From assembly GCF_001469025.1 (NCBI RefSeq), contig NZ_LNIZ01000001.1, forward strand, positions 310,001 through 374,000: a stretch of DNA of 64,000 nucleotides, in the 5' to 3' direction. Position numbers and translations under genes: made by a program. Of the stretch, positions 29,385 through 38,829 are shown piece by piece. The notes below the pieces were generated by a model. It was not told the DNA's origin. It ran no database searches and saw nothing but the letters and a program-made list of their open reading frames with translations. Every line of letters starts with the position of its first letter. Within the stretch, counting starts at the first letter, position 1. This DNA comes from Trueperella bernardiae (lineage in GTDB: Bacteria; Actinomycetota; Actinomycetes; Actinomycetales; Actinomycetaceae).

Positions 29385-30134
29385 CTACCTCAGCTGGACG
29401 TCGATGTTCTCCGTCAACAGCGCCCGGTACAGATTCGTCAGCATCGTGGCCAGTTCCGCCGACTCGTTAACCACCCGCTCCTTGGCCAGCGGCGTGTTGC
29501 GCGCCCGCTCGGTTGCAAGATGGCTGGCCACGTTGGCGGCATGGGCGTGGGCGGAATTCTTCACCTGGCGAAGGCTGCGCAGGTCCATCCCAGCCTCCCC
29601 CAGCATCTTCGAATACCGCACGATGTCCACGGCGTGCGCTGTGAGCCGGCCGCGGGCGTCGGGAATGATCATGCCGGCATCCACCAGCTGTTCGATTTCG
29701 GACAGCGCCGTGCCGGTCAGGGCTGCGAGCTCCTCCTTGCGGATGCGGATGCCCGGTGTGGGGCGCACGTCCGGCTCAGAACTCAGCGCACGCAGCTTGC
29801 CCGGGTGCTCCTGGGTGGCCCTCCCGGAGTCGAGTTGGGCGAGCATCTCCTTGATCTGCGGCAACGGCACGTAGCGGTCGCGCTGCTCGACCAGGATGAA
29901 GCGCAGGCGCTCCACGTCGGCAAGCGAAAAAATGCGCTGATTGGACTCCGTGCGGTACGGGTCAATCAGCCCCTGCGACTCGAAGTAGCGGATCTTCGAG
30001 GCCGCGAGAAACGGGAACTCCTGGCGCAGGTGCGAGGTGACTTCACCGATCTTCAGCGTGGGTTCGTGCGACAGATCGTGTGGCCAGGAGCTGGGAAGAG
30101 ACTCCTCCCCCGCGCGCCGTGGCAGGGGGTTCAT
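29385..30134 (-). CDS. ftsR: MerR-family transcriptional regulator, FtsR-like (Rv1828-like)
   Basis: A 249-residue protein with the MerR-type pattern LKIGEVTSHLRQEFPFLAASKIRYFESQGL and NQRIFSLADVERLRFILVEQ. The homolog beside odhI in Corynebacterium activates ftsZ. Here it directly follows garA and overlaps it by four bases (ATGA), which supports that assignment. The long C-terminal part (ALTGTALSEIEQLVDAGMI) is typical of this subgroup. Targets in this organism are inferred only. Confidence 0.86.
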   Translation of the reverse strand: MNPLPRRAGEESLPSSWPHDLSHEPTLKIGEVTSHLRQEFPFLAASKIRYFESQGLIDPYRTESNQRIFSLADVERLRFILVEQRDRYVPLPQIKEMLAQLDSGRATQEHPGKLRALSSEPDVRPTPGIRIRKEELAALTGTALSEIEQLVDAGMIIPDARGRLTAHAVDIVRYSKMLGEAGMDLRSLRQVKNSAHAHAANVASHLATERARNTPLAKERVVNESAELATMLTNLYRALLTENIDVQLR

Positions 30135-30577
30135 TCTGCCTGCCGGGACGCGTAGAAGGTCAGCTGGAACTTGCCGATGCGCACCTCGTCGCCGTCGTTC
30201 AGCTTGGCCTCCTCCACCTGCTGGAGGTTGACGTACGTACCGTTGAGCGAGCCGATGTCGCGCACGTAGAAATCGCGCCCGTTACGCAGGAAGAAGGCGT
30301 GCTTACGCGACACCGTGACGTCATCAAGGAAGATGTCCGACTTCGGGTGACGCCCCACCGTGGTCGAGTCCGCATTGAGCAGGAAGCGGGCCCCGGCGTT
30401 TGCGCCGGTTTGCGCGATGAGCAGAGCGGAGGTGGGCGGCAGCGCGTTGATCGTGGCAGAATCCTCCGGGTCGAGCCCCCGCACCACGGGTGCAGCCTCC
30501 ACGGCGTCGTTGATCGCCGTAAAACGCGACGTCGACGTGGGGTCAATCCCCTGCGGGTTTACCTCGAAATCTGCCAT
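30131..30577 (-). CDS. garA: FHA-domain protein, GarA/OdhI-like
   Basis: GarA/OdhI controls 2-oxoglutarate use by binding oxoglutarate dehydrogenase and glutamate enzymes, gated by Ser/Thr kinases. The FHA domain (about residues 50-145) shows TTVGRHPKSDIFLDDVTVSRKHAFF and IGSLNGTYVN, the phosphothreonine-binding loops. ATG 30577 (MADFEVNPQGI) is chosen over an upstream ATG because GAAGGGGAAG precedes it. The N-terminal tail has TSTS near residues 14-17 instead of the paired Thr-Thr phosphosite of GarA. Confidence 0.9.
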   Translation of the reverse strand: MADFEVNPQGIDPTSTSRFTAINDAVEAAPVVRGLDPEDSATINALPPTSALLIAQTGANAGARFLLNADSTTVGRHPKSDIFLDDVTVSRKHAFFLRNGRDFYVRDIGSLNGTYVNLQQVEEAKLNDGDEVRIGKFQLTFYASRQAE

Positions 30578-30656
30578 CACTTCCCCTTCCATTATTCACT
30601 CAACTTTATCTCACCGGTGCAGGCGTGTCATGGCTGGTCGGCAACTGGGCACTAGC

Positions 30657-33170
30657 TCACGCCGCCTGCGCGCGTAGCATCCGCAGGTGCTCGTCGCGGC
30701 AGTCGAGGATGACCTTGCGCAGCGCCCCGGGCGCCTCCGGGTTGGCCTCCAGCCACGCGCCTGCCGCCACGACGTCCGGGTGCTCCTCCGGGCTCGCCGC
30801 CTCGCCCAGGTCACCCATCGGGTAAAGGCCATAGATGATGCGCTCGGCGATCTCCTGCGAGCGCGAGGACCAGATCTCAGTCAGCTGAGCGAAGTAATCC
30901 CCGATTGCGACCGCCTTCTCCTCGGCGCGTAACGGCTGGCCCAGGCCGTCAATGAGGGCCTGGACGTGGTCGTTCGACAGCCCGCCGGCCAACACCTTGG
31001 CCAGCGTCTCCGCAGCGGCCCCCGGCATCGACGCACACGCACACATATGTTCCACGACGTCAGCCGCCGTGCCAGTGTTCTCAAGCTCGGCATCCAGCTC
31101 GTCCCGGCTTGCGTTCCCGGTGGCTGCCCGAGCGGTGAGGTACATCCAGCGCAGGTCCTGATCCGTGGTCTGCTCGAGCAGGCTCACGAGGGCGTCGTCC
31201 CGGCTCGGCAGTGACTGCCCGGCTCGCGCCGCGGCGCGGGACCAGATGAGTCGGGTGTCGTCGTCGCCGGAAATATTGGCCACGGCGTCGTCGAAGAAGC
31301 GCTCGAGCTCGGCCTCGCGCGCCTCCGCCGTCGTGTAGGAGCGCAGGGCGGCAATAGAGTTGAGCGTGCGCGCGGCGAGCAGGCTCGAGCTGGTGCCCTC
31401 GGCCGAGCGGGCGGTGAAGCGGGCGTAATCGGCGGCGGGGAGTAGGCCATCGCGGACCATCTCCCACAGCGCGGAGCTGACCACCGACTGGGCGAGCGGC
31501 TCGTCGAGCTCGTGGGCGAGCGCGGAGGCGAGTGAGCGCTCGTCGAAGGAAATCTTGATGTAGGAAAGGGCAGAGTCGTTGGGCAGGATGAGGTCCGCGT
31601 CCGGACCGATCTCATCCCAGGCCACGGTCACCTGGTCAGTGAGCTCGACGTCAGTGGCGCCCGTGCGGGCCAGCCGGTCGCCGTCGAGCCTCCAGCCGGA
31701 CACGCGCAGGTGATGCGGGCGGGTGATCGGCGCGCCGTTAGGATCGGTGCCAACCTGGCGAAGCGTGACGCCGCCGGGCCCACGCTCGATCGTCACCGAG
31801 GACACCCTGGCGGTCTCCAGCCACTGCCTCGCCCACGCGCGCACGTCCTTGCCCGACGCCGCCTCGAGCGCCTCGAGCAGGTCGGCGAGGGTGGCGTTAG
31901 CAAAAGCCTTGTCCTTGAACAGCTGGGCGGCGCCGGCGAAGAACTCCTTCTCCCCCACCCACGCCACGAGCTGGCGCAGCACGGCCGCGCCCTTGGCGTA
32001 GGTGATGCCGTCAAAGGCCTGGTCGGCGGCCTCGAGGTCCACGATATCAGCCACGATCGGGTGCGTGGTCGGGTACTGGTCGTTGCGCAGTGCCCAGGAC
32101 ACGCGCGCCCCGGCGAAATTCTCCCACGCCTCCGTGTACTGGGTGGCCGCCACCATACTCCAGGCACCCATGAACTCGGCGAAGGACTCCTTCAGCCACA
32201 GGTCGTCCCACCACACGGGCGTGACCAGGTCTCCAAACCACATGTGGCTCATCTCGTGCAAGATCGTGTTGGCGCGGCCGGCGCGCTGAGATCGGGTGGA
32301 CTGGCCGCGGTAGATGTAGGCGTCCTCGGAGAAGGTGACGCATCCCGGGTTTTCCATCGCGCCCAGGTTGTATTCGGGCACGAAGACCGAATCGTACTTG
32401 CCCCACGGGTAGGGGAAGTTGAAGACCTTCGGCAGCAAGGCCAGGCCCTGCTTGGTCACGGTTGAGATGTCCTCCAGGTCGAAGTGTTCCTTGAGTGAGT
32501 CGCGGCAGTAAAAGCCGAGCGTGATCTTCTGCCCATCTACCTCTGCGACGTCAGTGAAGGCGTGGTAGGGGCCACCGATGAACGCCGTGAGGTAGGTCGA
32601 CATACGCTTTGTGGTGGCAAACTGCGTGCGGCTCGTGGCCTCGCCCCGGCTGTTCGTGCCCGCATCGGCGCTTTTCGTGGCCTCGCCGTTCGAGAGCACC
32701 ACCCACGTGGCAGGCGCCGTGATCGAAATCGTGAACGTGGCCTTGAGGTCGGGCTGTTCAAAGTTCGGGAAGACGCGGCGAGCGTCAGCGGGCTCGAACT
32801 GGGTGTACAGGTAGGTCTGGCCGTCCACCGGGTCACGGAAGCGGTGCAGCCCCTCCCCCGTGGTCGAATACGTGCCGCGGCCTGCAACCTCCACCACGTG
32901 CCGTCCCTGCGGAATCTCCACGGACACGCGCGCGCCATCGAACGTAAACGGCACCGCGGCGTCGTCGATACTGACGCTGGAGACCTCGACGCCAATGAAG
33001 TCGAGGAAAGTCGAGGCGCTCTCCCCCGCCGTCAGCTCGATGCGGGAGACCACGCCGAACGTGGCGGTGTCGGCGGTTGCCTCGGAGACGTCGAGGTCGA
33101 TGGTGTAGCCGTCCAAGCTCAACAGCTCGGCGCGGCGGCGGGCTTCTTCACGCTTCAGATTCTCAGTCAC
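30657..33170 (-). CDS. pepN: Aminopeptidase N (M1 family)
   Basis: An 837-residue zinc metallopeptidase that removes N-terminal residues from peptides. The exopeptidase motif GAMEN is at residues 270-274. The zinc site HEMSH is at 305-309 with the third ligand Glu328 in WLKESFAEF. The C-terminal ERAP1-like helical domain covers about residues 530-830. There is no signal peptide, so it is cytoplasmic. The GTG start (MTENLKREEARRR) is 70 bases from the divergent dimethylargininase gene. Confidence 0.96.
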   Translation of the reverse strand: MTENLKREEARRRAELLSLDGYTIDLDVSEATADTATFGVVSRIELTAGESASTFLDFIGVEVSSVSIDDAAVPFTFDGARVSVEIPQGRHVVEVAGRGTYSTTGEGLHRFRDPVDGQTYLYTQFEPADARRVFPNFEQPDLKATFTISITAPATWVVLSNGEATKSADAGTNSRGEATSRTQFATTKRMSTYLTAFIGGPYHAFTDVAEVDGQKITLGFYCRDSLKEHFDLEDISTVTKQGLALLPKVFNFPYPWGKYDSVFVPEYNLGAMENPGCVTFSEDAYIYRGQSTRSQRAGRANTILHEMSHMWFGDLVTPVWWDDLWLKESFAEFMGAWSMVAATQYTEAWENFAGARVSWALRNDQYPTTHPIVADIVDLEAADQAFDGITYAKGAAVLRQLVAWVGEKEFFAGAAQLFKDKAFANATLADLLEALEAASGKDVRAWARQWLETARVSSVTIERGPGGVTLRQVGTDPNGAPITRPHHLRVSGWRLDGDRLARTGATDVELTDQVTVAWDEIGPDADLILPNDSALSYIKISFDERSLASALAHELDEPLAQSVVSSALWEMVRDGLLPAADYARFTARSAEGTSSSLLAARTLNSIAALRSYTTAEAREAELERFFDDAVANISGDDDTRLIWSRAAARAGQSLPSRDDALVSLLEQTTDQDLRWMYLTARAATGNASRDELDAELENTGTAADVVEHMCACASMPGAAAETLAKVLAGGLSNDHVQALIDGLGQPLRAEEKAVAIGDYFAQLTEIWSSRSQEIAERIIYGLYPMGDLGEAASPEEHPDVVAAGAWLEANPEAPGALRKVILDCRDEHLRMLRAQAA

Positions 33171-33228
33171 TGCTCAATTCTCACCCCTGCACATGGTACT
33201 GACAAGTCCGCGCGGCGCGCTGACCGGC

Positions 33229-33234
33229 TAGTCT
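33229..33234 (+). promoter_or_regulatory. -10 element for leaderless dimethylargininase transcript
   Basis: TAGTCT ends 6 bases before ATG 33241. No Shine-Dalgarno is present. Confidence 0.45.
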
Positions 33235-33240
33235 AGGGCT

Positions 33241-34002
33241 ATGAACCTTGACTATGTGCTTGTACGCCGTCCCTCTCCCCTCATGGCGCGTGGCCAGCTG
33301 ACCCACCTTCAGCCCACGGCGATAAGTTACGAACTCGCGCTCAAACAGTGGCAGGACTACTGCGAGGTGCTCTCCCGCTACACCGACGTGGTGGAGGTAG
33401 AGCCGACGCCCGAGCTGCCGGACTCAATCTTCGTGGAGGACACCGTCTTCACCTACGGTAACGTGGCCGTACGCACGAACATGCACCCCACGCGCGTCGC
33501 CGAACAGGACAGCCTGGTCGCCGTGCTCGAGGGGCGCGGATTCAACGTCGTCGGCCTGCCGGCCGAGGCCCGACTCGAGGGCGGCGACGTGCTGAAGTTC
33601 GGCGGCAAGGTGTGGGTGGGCCTGTCCACGCGCACAAACGACGCCGGGCTGGCGGCCCTGCGGGAGATCCTCGTGCCCCAGGGTGTGGAGGTCGTGGGCG
33701 TGCCGGTCGAGCACGCGCTGCACCTGAAGTCGTGCCTGACCGCGCTGCCGGACGGCACCTTCATCTCTCACAAGGGCTACGCGCCGCCCGCCGAGTACTT
33801 CCCCGGGCTGCGCTACGTTCCCGAGTTCCTCGGCACGCAGGTGGTGCTGCTCGGCGGGGACAGCCTGCTGATCTCAGCCTCCGCACCAAAGACCGCCGAC
33901 TACCTGCGCGGGCTCGGCTACGACGTGGTTGAGTGCGAACTGACCGAGATTGAGAAGATGGAAGGATCGTGCACCTGCCTGTCCGTGCGAATCCGGCAGT
34001 AG
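33241..34002 (+). CDS. ddaH: Dimethylarginine dimethylaminohydrolase (dimethylargininase)
   Basis: DDAH hydrolyses methylated arginines to citrulline plus (di)methylamine. The 253-residue protein shows the amidinotransferase-fold signatures: PDSIFVEDTVF (residues 60-70), LEGGDVLKFGGKVWVG (112-127), catalytic His161 in ALHLKSCLTAL, and catalytic Cys246 in GSCTCLSVRI. This is a compact DDAH rather than an arginine deiminase, which would be about 400 residues. Substrates may be host-derived asymmetric dimethylarginine. It stands alone between pepN and tRNA-Pro. Arginine or citrulline use elsewhere is not visible. Confidence 0.9.
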   Translation: MNLDYVLVRRPSPLMARGQLTHLQPTAISYELALKQWQDYCEVLSRYTDVVEVEPTPELPDSIFVEDTVFTYGNVAVRTNMHPTRVAEQDSLVAVLEGRGFNVVGLPAEARLEGGDVLKFGGKVWVGLSTRTNDAGLAALREILVPQGVEVVGVPVEHALHLKSCLTALPDGTFISHKGYAPPAEYFPGLRYVPEFLGTQVVLLGGDSLLISASAPKTADYLRGLGYDVVECELTEIEKMEGSCTCLSVRIRQ

Positions 34003-34090
34003 TCAGGCACTGTGGTGAGCCGCACCACCTCGGCCCAGATTTGGTAAAATGGCTGAGCTTTCGGCTAAGATCTATACGTCCAACGCGACA

Positions 34091-34167
<77 letters not shown>

Positions 34168-34170
34168 GTA

Positions 34171-34204
34171 GCCCCGGCGCACAGCGCCGGGGCTTTTGTT
34201 TTCC
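34171..34204 (+). terminator. Intrinsic terminator after tRNA-Pro
   Basis: GCCCCGGCGC and GCGCCGGGGC form a 10-base-pair stem with loop ACA, followed by TTTTGTTTT. Confidence 0.9.
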
Positions 34205-34328
34205 CAGGGGGCGGGGCCGAAACCCGATATTTGCGGCACAATTTCGACTTCATTTGCACATATATTCAGACCTGGCTCAGATCGTCCCGCAGATTCTGGC
34301 CTACCATGACGTATGTGTGAACAACAGT

Positions 34329-34362
34329 TAGGTGGCAGCTCGCCGTCGCGAGCTGCCACCTA
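34329..34362. other. Perfect 15-bp hairpin in the tRNA-Pro/pfkA gap
   Basis: TAGGTGGCAGCTCGC, loop CGTC, GCGAGCTGCCACCTA: a perfect 15-base-pair stem. It lies downstream of pfkA on the minus strand (55 bases after its stop) and could end that transcript, but no T tract is present on either strand. On the plus strand TATATT at 34261-34266 could start a short RNA ending at this hairpin. The rest of the 213 bases between the tRNA terminator and pfkA shows no gene. Confidence 0.6.
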
Positions 34363-34417
34363 CACGATCCAGTGAATGAAAATTCGGCGTGGCCATCTGG
34401 CCTGTCGGCGACTTGGC

Positions 34418-35539
34418 CTAGTCACCCATCGCCGTGCCGACCTCCCGGGCCGCTTCGATCCACTCGTGATCAGCGGGGACGTACTTGACCTTGCCGGCCA
34501 CCGACTCGAGGTCCACCAACTCGGTGCCGTGCCCACGGTCGGCCACCATCACGTTAAAGTGACCCTCGGCGACCGCAGCCGCGCCCGCCACACCGAGGCG
34601 GGTGCCGAGCAGGCGATCCGCTCCGTTCGGGGTGCCACCGCGCTGGACGTGGCCGAGGATCGTCACACGCGCCTCCAGGCCCGTCAGCGCCTCGAGCTCC
34701 TGGGCGAGTGCGAGTGAGGTGCCTCGGTGCGAGCTCTCGATCGCCTTCACCGACTGCTTCGCGATCGCCTTCGCCTCCGGCGTGGAAGCATCCTTGACGA
34801 GGGCACGCGCGTACTCGAGCTGCTTGGCCTCCTCGATCGGCATGGCGCCCTCAGCGACGGCGACCACCGAGAAGCTCAGACCGTTCGCCCGGCGTCGTTC
34901 GATCTTCGCGGCGATCGCCTCCACCGAGTACGGGATTTCTGGAATAAGGATGACGTCGGCGCCGCCGGCGATACCCGCGCCGAGCGCGAGCCAGCCCGCG
35001 CGGTGGCCCATGAGTTCCACCACGATGATGCGGTGATGCGAGTGAGCCGTGGAATGTAGGCGGTCAATCGCCTCGGTGGCGATCTCGAGCGCCGTGGAGA
35101 AGCCGAAGGAAGAATCCGTGTAAAGGATGTCGTTGTCGATCGTCTTCGGCAGGTGAATGACGTTGAGCCCGGCCTCGGCAAGCCGGTGAGCGTTCTTCGC
35201 CGTTCCACCGCCGCCGAGGCAGACGAGCGCGTCGAGCCCGGCGGCGTCGTAGTTGTTCACGATGGTAGGGATCATGTCCTTGCGCTCGCCGTCGACCATC
35301 ATGCGGTGGACCTTGTCACGCGAGGTGCCAAGGATCGTGCCGCCCGTGGTGAGGATGCCCGAGAGCTCCTTGGCCTCAAGCTCCACGTAGCGGTTCTCCG
35401 CGAGCCCGCGCATGCCATCGCGGAAACCGACGAGATCCCAGCCGTAGTTGCTGATCGCGGCCTTGCCAAAGCCTCGGATCGCCGCGTTCAAACCGGGCGC
35501 GTCGCCGCCCGCGGTCAAGATTCCAATTCTCTTAGTCAT
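34418..35539 (-). CDS. pfkA: 6-phosphofructokinase, mixed-substrate type
   Basis: It phosphorylates fructose 6-phosphate in glycolysis. The 373-residue protein shows [26 protein letters not shown] (catalytic Asp135) and [13 protein letters not shown]. At the phosphodonor site the sequence is LGGGGT (109-113): Gly112 matches the ATP-type residue, while Lys132 in PKTIDND matches the pyrophosphate-type residue. The position equal to the Asp103 of the E. coli enzyme is Gly111. This combination is typical of the mixed-substrate group, so ATP, PPi or polyphosphate use cannot be told from sequence. CATAAT lies 6 bases before the ATG. Confidence 0.93.
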   Translation of the reverse strand: MTKRIGILTAGGDAPGLNAAIRGFGKAAISNYGWDLVGFRDGMRGLAENRYVELEAKELSGILTTGGTILGTSRDKVHRMMVDGERKDMIPTIVNNYDAAGLDALVCLGGGGTAKNAHRLAEAGLNVIHLPKTIDNDILYTDSSFGFSTALEIATEAIDRLHSTAHSHHRIIVVELMGHRAGWLALGAGIAGGADVILIPEIPYSVEAIAAKIERRRANGLSFSVVAVAEGAMPIEEAKQLEYARALVKDASTPEAKAIAKQSVKAIESSHRGTSLALAQELEALTGLEARVTILGHVQRGGTPNGADRLLGTRLGVAGAAAVAEGHFNVMVADRGHGTELVDLESVAGKVKYVPADHEWIEAAREVGTAMGD

Positions 35540-35545
35540 ACCTCA

Positions 35546-35551
35546 ATTATG
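35546..35551 (-). promoter_or_regulatory. -10 element for leaderless pfkA transcript
   Basis: On the minus strand CATAAT is followed by TGAGGT and then the pfkA ATG, the 6-base spacing seen at several other genes in this window. Confidence 0.4.
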
Positions 35552-35615
35552 GCCCATGGCCGCACAACATGTGGGCGATCAGTCCGCGTGAGCGGGCGCC
35601 CACACCCGCGCCAGG

Positions 35616-37055
35616 CTACTTCCGCTGGCGCCGCTCGCGCACCCGCACCGAAATCTCCACGGGCGAACCGAGGAAATCGAAGGTCTCGCGCAGGCGGCGT
35701 TCGATGAAGCGCCGGTAGCCATGGTCGAGGAATCCCGTGGTGAAGAGCACGAAGCGTGGCGGCTGGGCCGCCACCTGGGTGGCGAACAGGATGCGCGGTT
35801 GGCGTCCGCCCCGGACGGGGTGCGGGTTCGCGGCCACCAGCTCCCCGAGCGTCGAATTAAGCTTGGAGGTGGTAACGCGCTTGTCCCACGAATCGAGCGC
35901 CTTCACCATCGCGCGTGTCAGCCGGTTCGTATGCCAGCCCGTCTTGGCGGAGATGTTGATGCGCTCCACCCACGGCATCTGCACAAGCTCGCGCTCGATG
36001 TCGCGGTCAAGATGGGCCCGCCGGTCGTCGTCCACCAGGTCCCACTTGTTGCACACGAGCACCATGGCGCGCCCGGCGTCGATCACCTGCTGCATGATGC
36101 GCACATCCTGCTCGGTCAGCTCCTGCGAGGCGTCGATAAGCATGAGCGCGAGTTCGGCCTTGTCGATCGCGCGCTGCGTGCGGAGCGAAGCGTAGTAGTC
36201 GGCCCCGGACTGCATGTGCACACGACGCCGAATGCCCGCGGTGTCCACGAAGGTCCAGGTACGTCCGTCGAGCTCCACGATCTCGTCCACAGGGTCGCGC
36301 GTGGTGCCCGCCAGGTCGTCGACCACCACGCGGTTCTCCCCCGCCAGCTGGTTGAGCAGGGAGGACTTGCCGACGTTCGGCTTGCCCACCAGTGCCACGC
36401 GGCGCGGCCCCTTGCCCGGCCGCTCCCGGCGCACGCCCGACACCTTCGGCAGGACACGCATCGCCTCGTCCAGCAGCTCCCCCGATCCGCGCCCGTGCAG
36501 GGCCGAGACCGGGAACGGCTCCCCCAGCCCGAGCGACCACAGGTAGGCCACGTCCGCCTCTTGCGCGGGCGAATCGACCTTGTTTGCGGCGAGCACGGTG
36601 GGCTTGCCGGAGCGGCGGATGAGTTCGACGATCCGCTCGTCGTCGTCGGTCACTCCCACGTTCGCGTCGACGACCAGCATGACGGCATCGGCCTCCCGGA
36701 TCGCGATCTCGGACTGGTCGGCCACCGAGCGGTCGATGCCGGTCACGTCGATCTCCCACCCGCCGGTGTCGACCACCGTAAAGGCGCGCCCGTTCCATTC
36801 GGCGTCGTAGTACACCCGGTCGCGCGTCACCCCGGGGGTGTCTTGCACGACAGCGACCCTGCGGCCCACCACACGGTTGACCAGGGTTGACTTGCCCACG
36901 TTCGGTCGGCCGACGATGGCGAGCACCGGGTTCGTCGGCGCGGGCTCGGCTGGCGCCAGCTGCGGGTCGAGGTCGAGCAGCGTGGCGTCGTCTTCCTCGA
37001 GTTGGTAGTCTTCTAGGGTGGAGCGCATGAGCTCGTAGTGGACGTCCTCAGTCAC
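35616..37055 (-). CDS. der: Ribosome biogenesis GTPase Der (EngA)
   Basis: A 479-residue protein with two tandem GTPase domains and a C-terminal KH-like domain, needed for 50S subunit assembly. First P-loop [16 protein letters not shown] near residue 48, with DTPG and NKVD. Second P-loop [17 protein letters not shown] near residue 223, with DTAGIRRR and NKWD. The KH-like end contains [19 protein letters not shown]. It overlaps the upstream tyrA-cmk gene by 8 bases. In other actinobacteria cmk may be fused to der; here cmk is fused to tyrA instead. Confidence 0.97.
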   Translation of the reverse strand: MTEDVHYELMRSTLEDYQLEEDDATLLDLDPQLAPAEPAPTNPVLAIVGRPNVGKSTLVNRVVGRRVAVVQDTPGVTRDRVYYDAEWNGRAFTVVDTGGWEIDVTGIDRSVADQSEIAIREADAVMLVVDANVGVTDDDERIVELIRRSGKPTVLAANKVDSPAQEADVAYLWSLGLGEPFPVSALHGRGSGELLDEAMRVLPKVSGVRRERPGKGPRRVALVGKPNVGKSSLLNQLAGENRVVVDDLAGTTRDPVDEIVELDGRTWTFVDTAGIRRRVHMQSGADYYASLRTQRAIDKAELALMLIDASQELTEQDVRIMQQVIDAGRAMVLVCNKWDLVDDDRRAHLDRDIERELVQMPWVERINISAKTGWHTNRLTRAMVKALDSWDKRVTTSKLNSTLGELVAANPHPVRGGRQPRILFATQVAAQPPRFVLFTTGFLDHGYRRFIERRLRETFDFLGSPVEISVRVRERRQRK

Positions 37056-38829
37056 GGTAACCCTCCGGGATCAGTGCGATGACGGCGGCCACGACCTCGT
37101 CAATGCCCAGGGCTGACGAATCGATGGTGGTCACCCCGTCCTCGGCCACGGTGAAGTTGATGACCGTGGAGTCGTCGCGGTCGCGGCGCAACACCTCGTC
37201 ACGCGTGGCGGCGATGGCGGCCTGGTCCGCGGCCCCAAGGTTTTCCTTGGCACGACGAGCGAGGCGCGCCTCCTCCGACGCCGTCAGCAACACCCGCACG
37301 GGTGCGTCCGCGGCCACGACGGTGGTGATGTCGCGCCCCTCGGCCACGATCCCCCGGCCCTGCGAATGGCCGGACGCCGTGGTCTCCTCGGCGATGATCG
37401 CCTGCTGCATGCGCACCATCTCGGCTCGTACGCCGAGGTTGACCGCCAGCTTCGAGACCACCTTCGCCACCTCCGAGGTGCGGATAGCGGCTGTGATGTC
37501 ATGATCGGCACACATGAAGCGCTGGTTGTCTGGGGCCAGGTCAATCGACAGCGGCATAGACTGGGTGGCGGCGAGCACGGAGTCGGCGTCGTCGAGGTCG
37601 ATCCCCTCGTGCATGGCCCACCATGTGGCCGCGCGGTACATCGCGCCCGTGTTGAGGTAGGACAGCCCGAGTTCGCGGGCCACGCGCTTGGCCACCGTGG
37701 ACTTGCCCGAGCCCGATGGCCCGTCGATGGCGATTACCAACGGCTTGGGGCTTTCACTTCTCACCACTTGCCATCCCTTCTGTTCCAGGCCGCGCTCCAG
37801 GGGTAGACCCTGATGCGGGTTGACCTTGACGATGACCCGGCCCACCTGTTGGCGTGCCGAGTGCTCCATCTCCAGGTCCTCAATGTTAATTCCGAGTTCG
37901 CCGATCTCCGCAAACAGCCGTCCGAGCATGCCCGGCTGATCCGGGATGAGGACGATGACCTCGGCGTAGGACGTGCGTGCCCCGCCGTGCTTGCCTGGGA
38001 TACGGGCGACGCCCTTGTTGCCGTCAGCGATCACGGAGGAGATGCGGTCCAGCCCCGATTCGCGGTCGAGTGTGACAACCAGCGCGCCCAGCCGGGCCGA
38101 AATGCCGCGCAACACATTGGCGATCTCGGTGCGGTTGCCGTTGATGATCGAGGTCCACAACAGCGGGTCCGATTCGGCGATGCGTGTGACGTCACGCAGG
38201 CCCTGCCCGGCCAAATCGAGGGCTTCGGCGGGCGCGTCGCGCAGGGCCGCGGCCACGAGCGAACTCATGAGCTGGGGCATGTGGGACACGAGCGCAACCG
38301 CGTGGTCGTGTTCGGCGGCGCTGAGCATCGACACGGAAGCGCCCATGTCCACCGCGAGCGTGCGGATGGTGCCCACCGCCGCCTGCGACGTGCGCTCGTT
38401 CGGGGTGAGCACCCACGGGCGGCCTACAAACAGGTCGGCGTCCGCGGCGATCGCCCCCGAGCGCTCCTTGCCCGCCATCGGGTGCGAGCCCACCCAGCGC
38501 TCAAATCCGGGGTGCCGCTCCAGCGCCGCGGCGATCTTGTCCTTCACCGACGCCACGTCCGTCACCACCGCGTCCGGGAAGCGTTCCAGCGCGCTCGCCA
38601 CGGCCCCGGCTGTCACGTCCGGCGGAATGGCGACGACGACGATCGACGGCGCGGACACCGGCTCCAGTGTGCCGGCCCCCAGGTCGCGCGCGAGGGCGGC
38701 GGCCACCGGCGAGGCGTCCTCGATGTGAACCTCCACCCCGGCCCGCCGCAGGCGTAGCGCGATCGACGTGCCGAGCAGGCCGGTGCCGATCACCAGCACC
38801 GGCGAGGCAGTCAGGACCGTGTCGTTCAC
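37048..38829 (-). CDS. tyrA-cmk: Fusion of prephenate dehydrogenase and cytidylate kinase
   Basis: One 593-residue frame joins two enzymes. Residues 1-290 are prephenate dehydrogenase for tyrosine synthesis: NAD loop [15 protein letters not shown] (13-27) and [12 protein letters not shown] (114-125). Residues 290-355 form an ACT domain ([21 protein letters not shown]) for tyrosine feedback. Residues from about 362 are cytidylate kinase: [20 protein letters not shown] (P-loop), [10 protein letters not shown], and EGRDITTVV. No stop lies between them. A GTG at the joint (V356) might allow separate initiation of the kinase, but no strong Shine-Dalgarno precedes it. Its start overlaps the rluB stop. 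Confidence 0.93.
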   Translation of the reverse strand: MNDTVLTASPVLVIGTGLLGTSIALRLRRAGVEVHIEDASPVAAALARDLGAGTLEPVSAPSIVVVAIPPDVTAGAVASALERFPDAVVTDVASVKDKIAAALERHPGFERWVGSHPMAGKERSGAIAADADLFVGRPWVLTPNERTSQAAVGTIRTLAVDMGASVSMLSAAEHDHAVALVSHMPQLMSSLVAAALRDAPAEALDLAGQGLRDVTRIAESDPLLWTSIINGNRTEIANVLRGISARLGALVVTLDRESGLDRISSVIADGNKGVARIPGKHGGARTSYAEVIVLIPDQPGMLGRLFAEIGELGINIEDLEMEHSARQQVGRVIVKVNPHQGLPLERGLEQKGWQVVRSESPKPLVIAIDGPSGSGKSTVAKRVARELGLSYLNTGAMYRAATWWAMHEGIDLDDADSVLAATQSMPLSIDLAPDNQRFMCADHDITAAIRTSEVAKVVSKLAVNLGVRAEMVRMQQAIIAEETTASGHSQGRGIVAEGRDITTVVAADAPVRVLLTASEEARLARRAKENLGAADQAAIAATRDEVLRRDRDDSTVINFTVAEDGVTTIDSSALGIDEVVAAVIALIPEGYRD

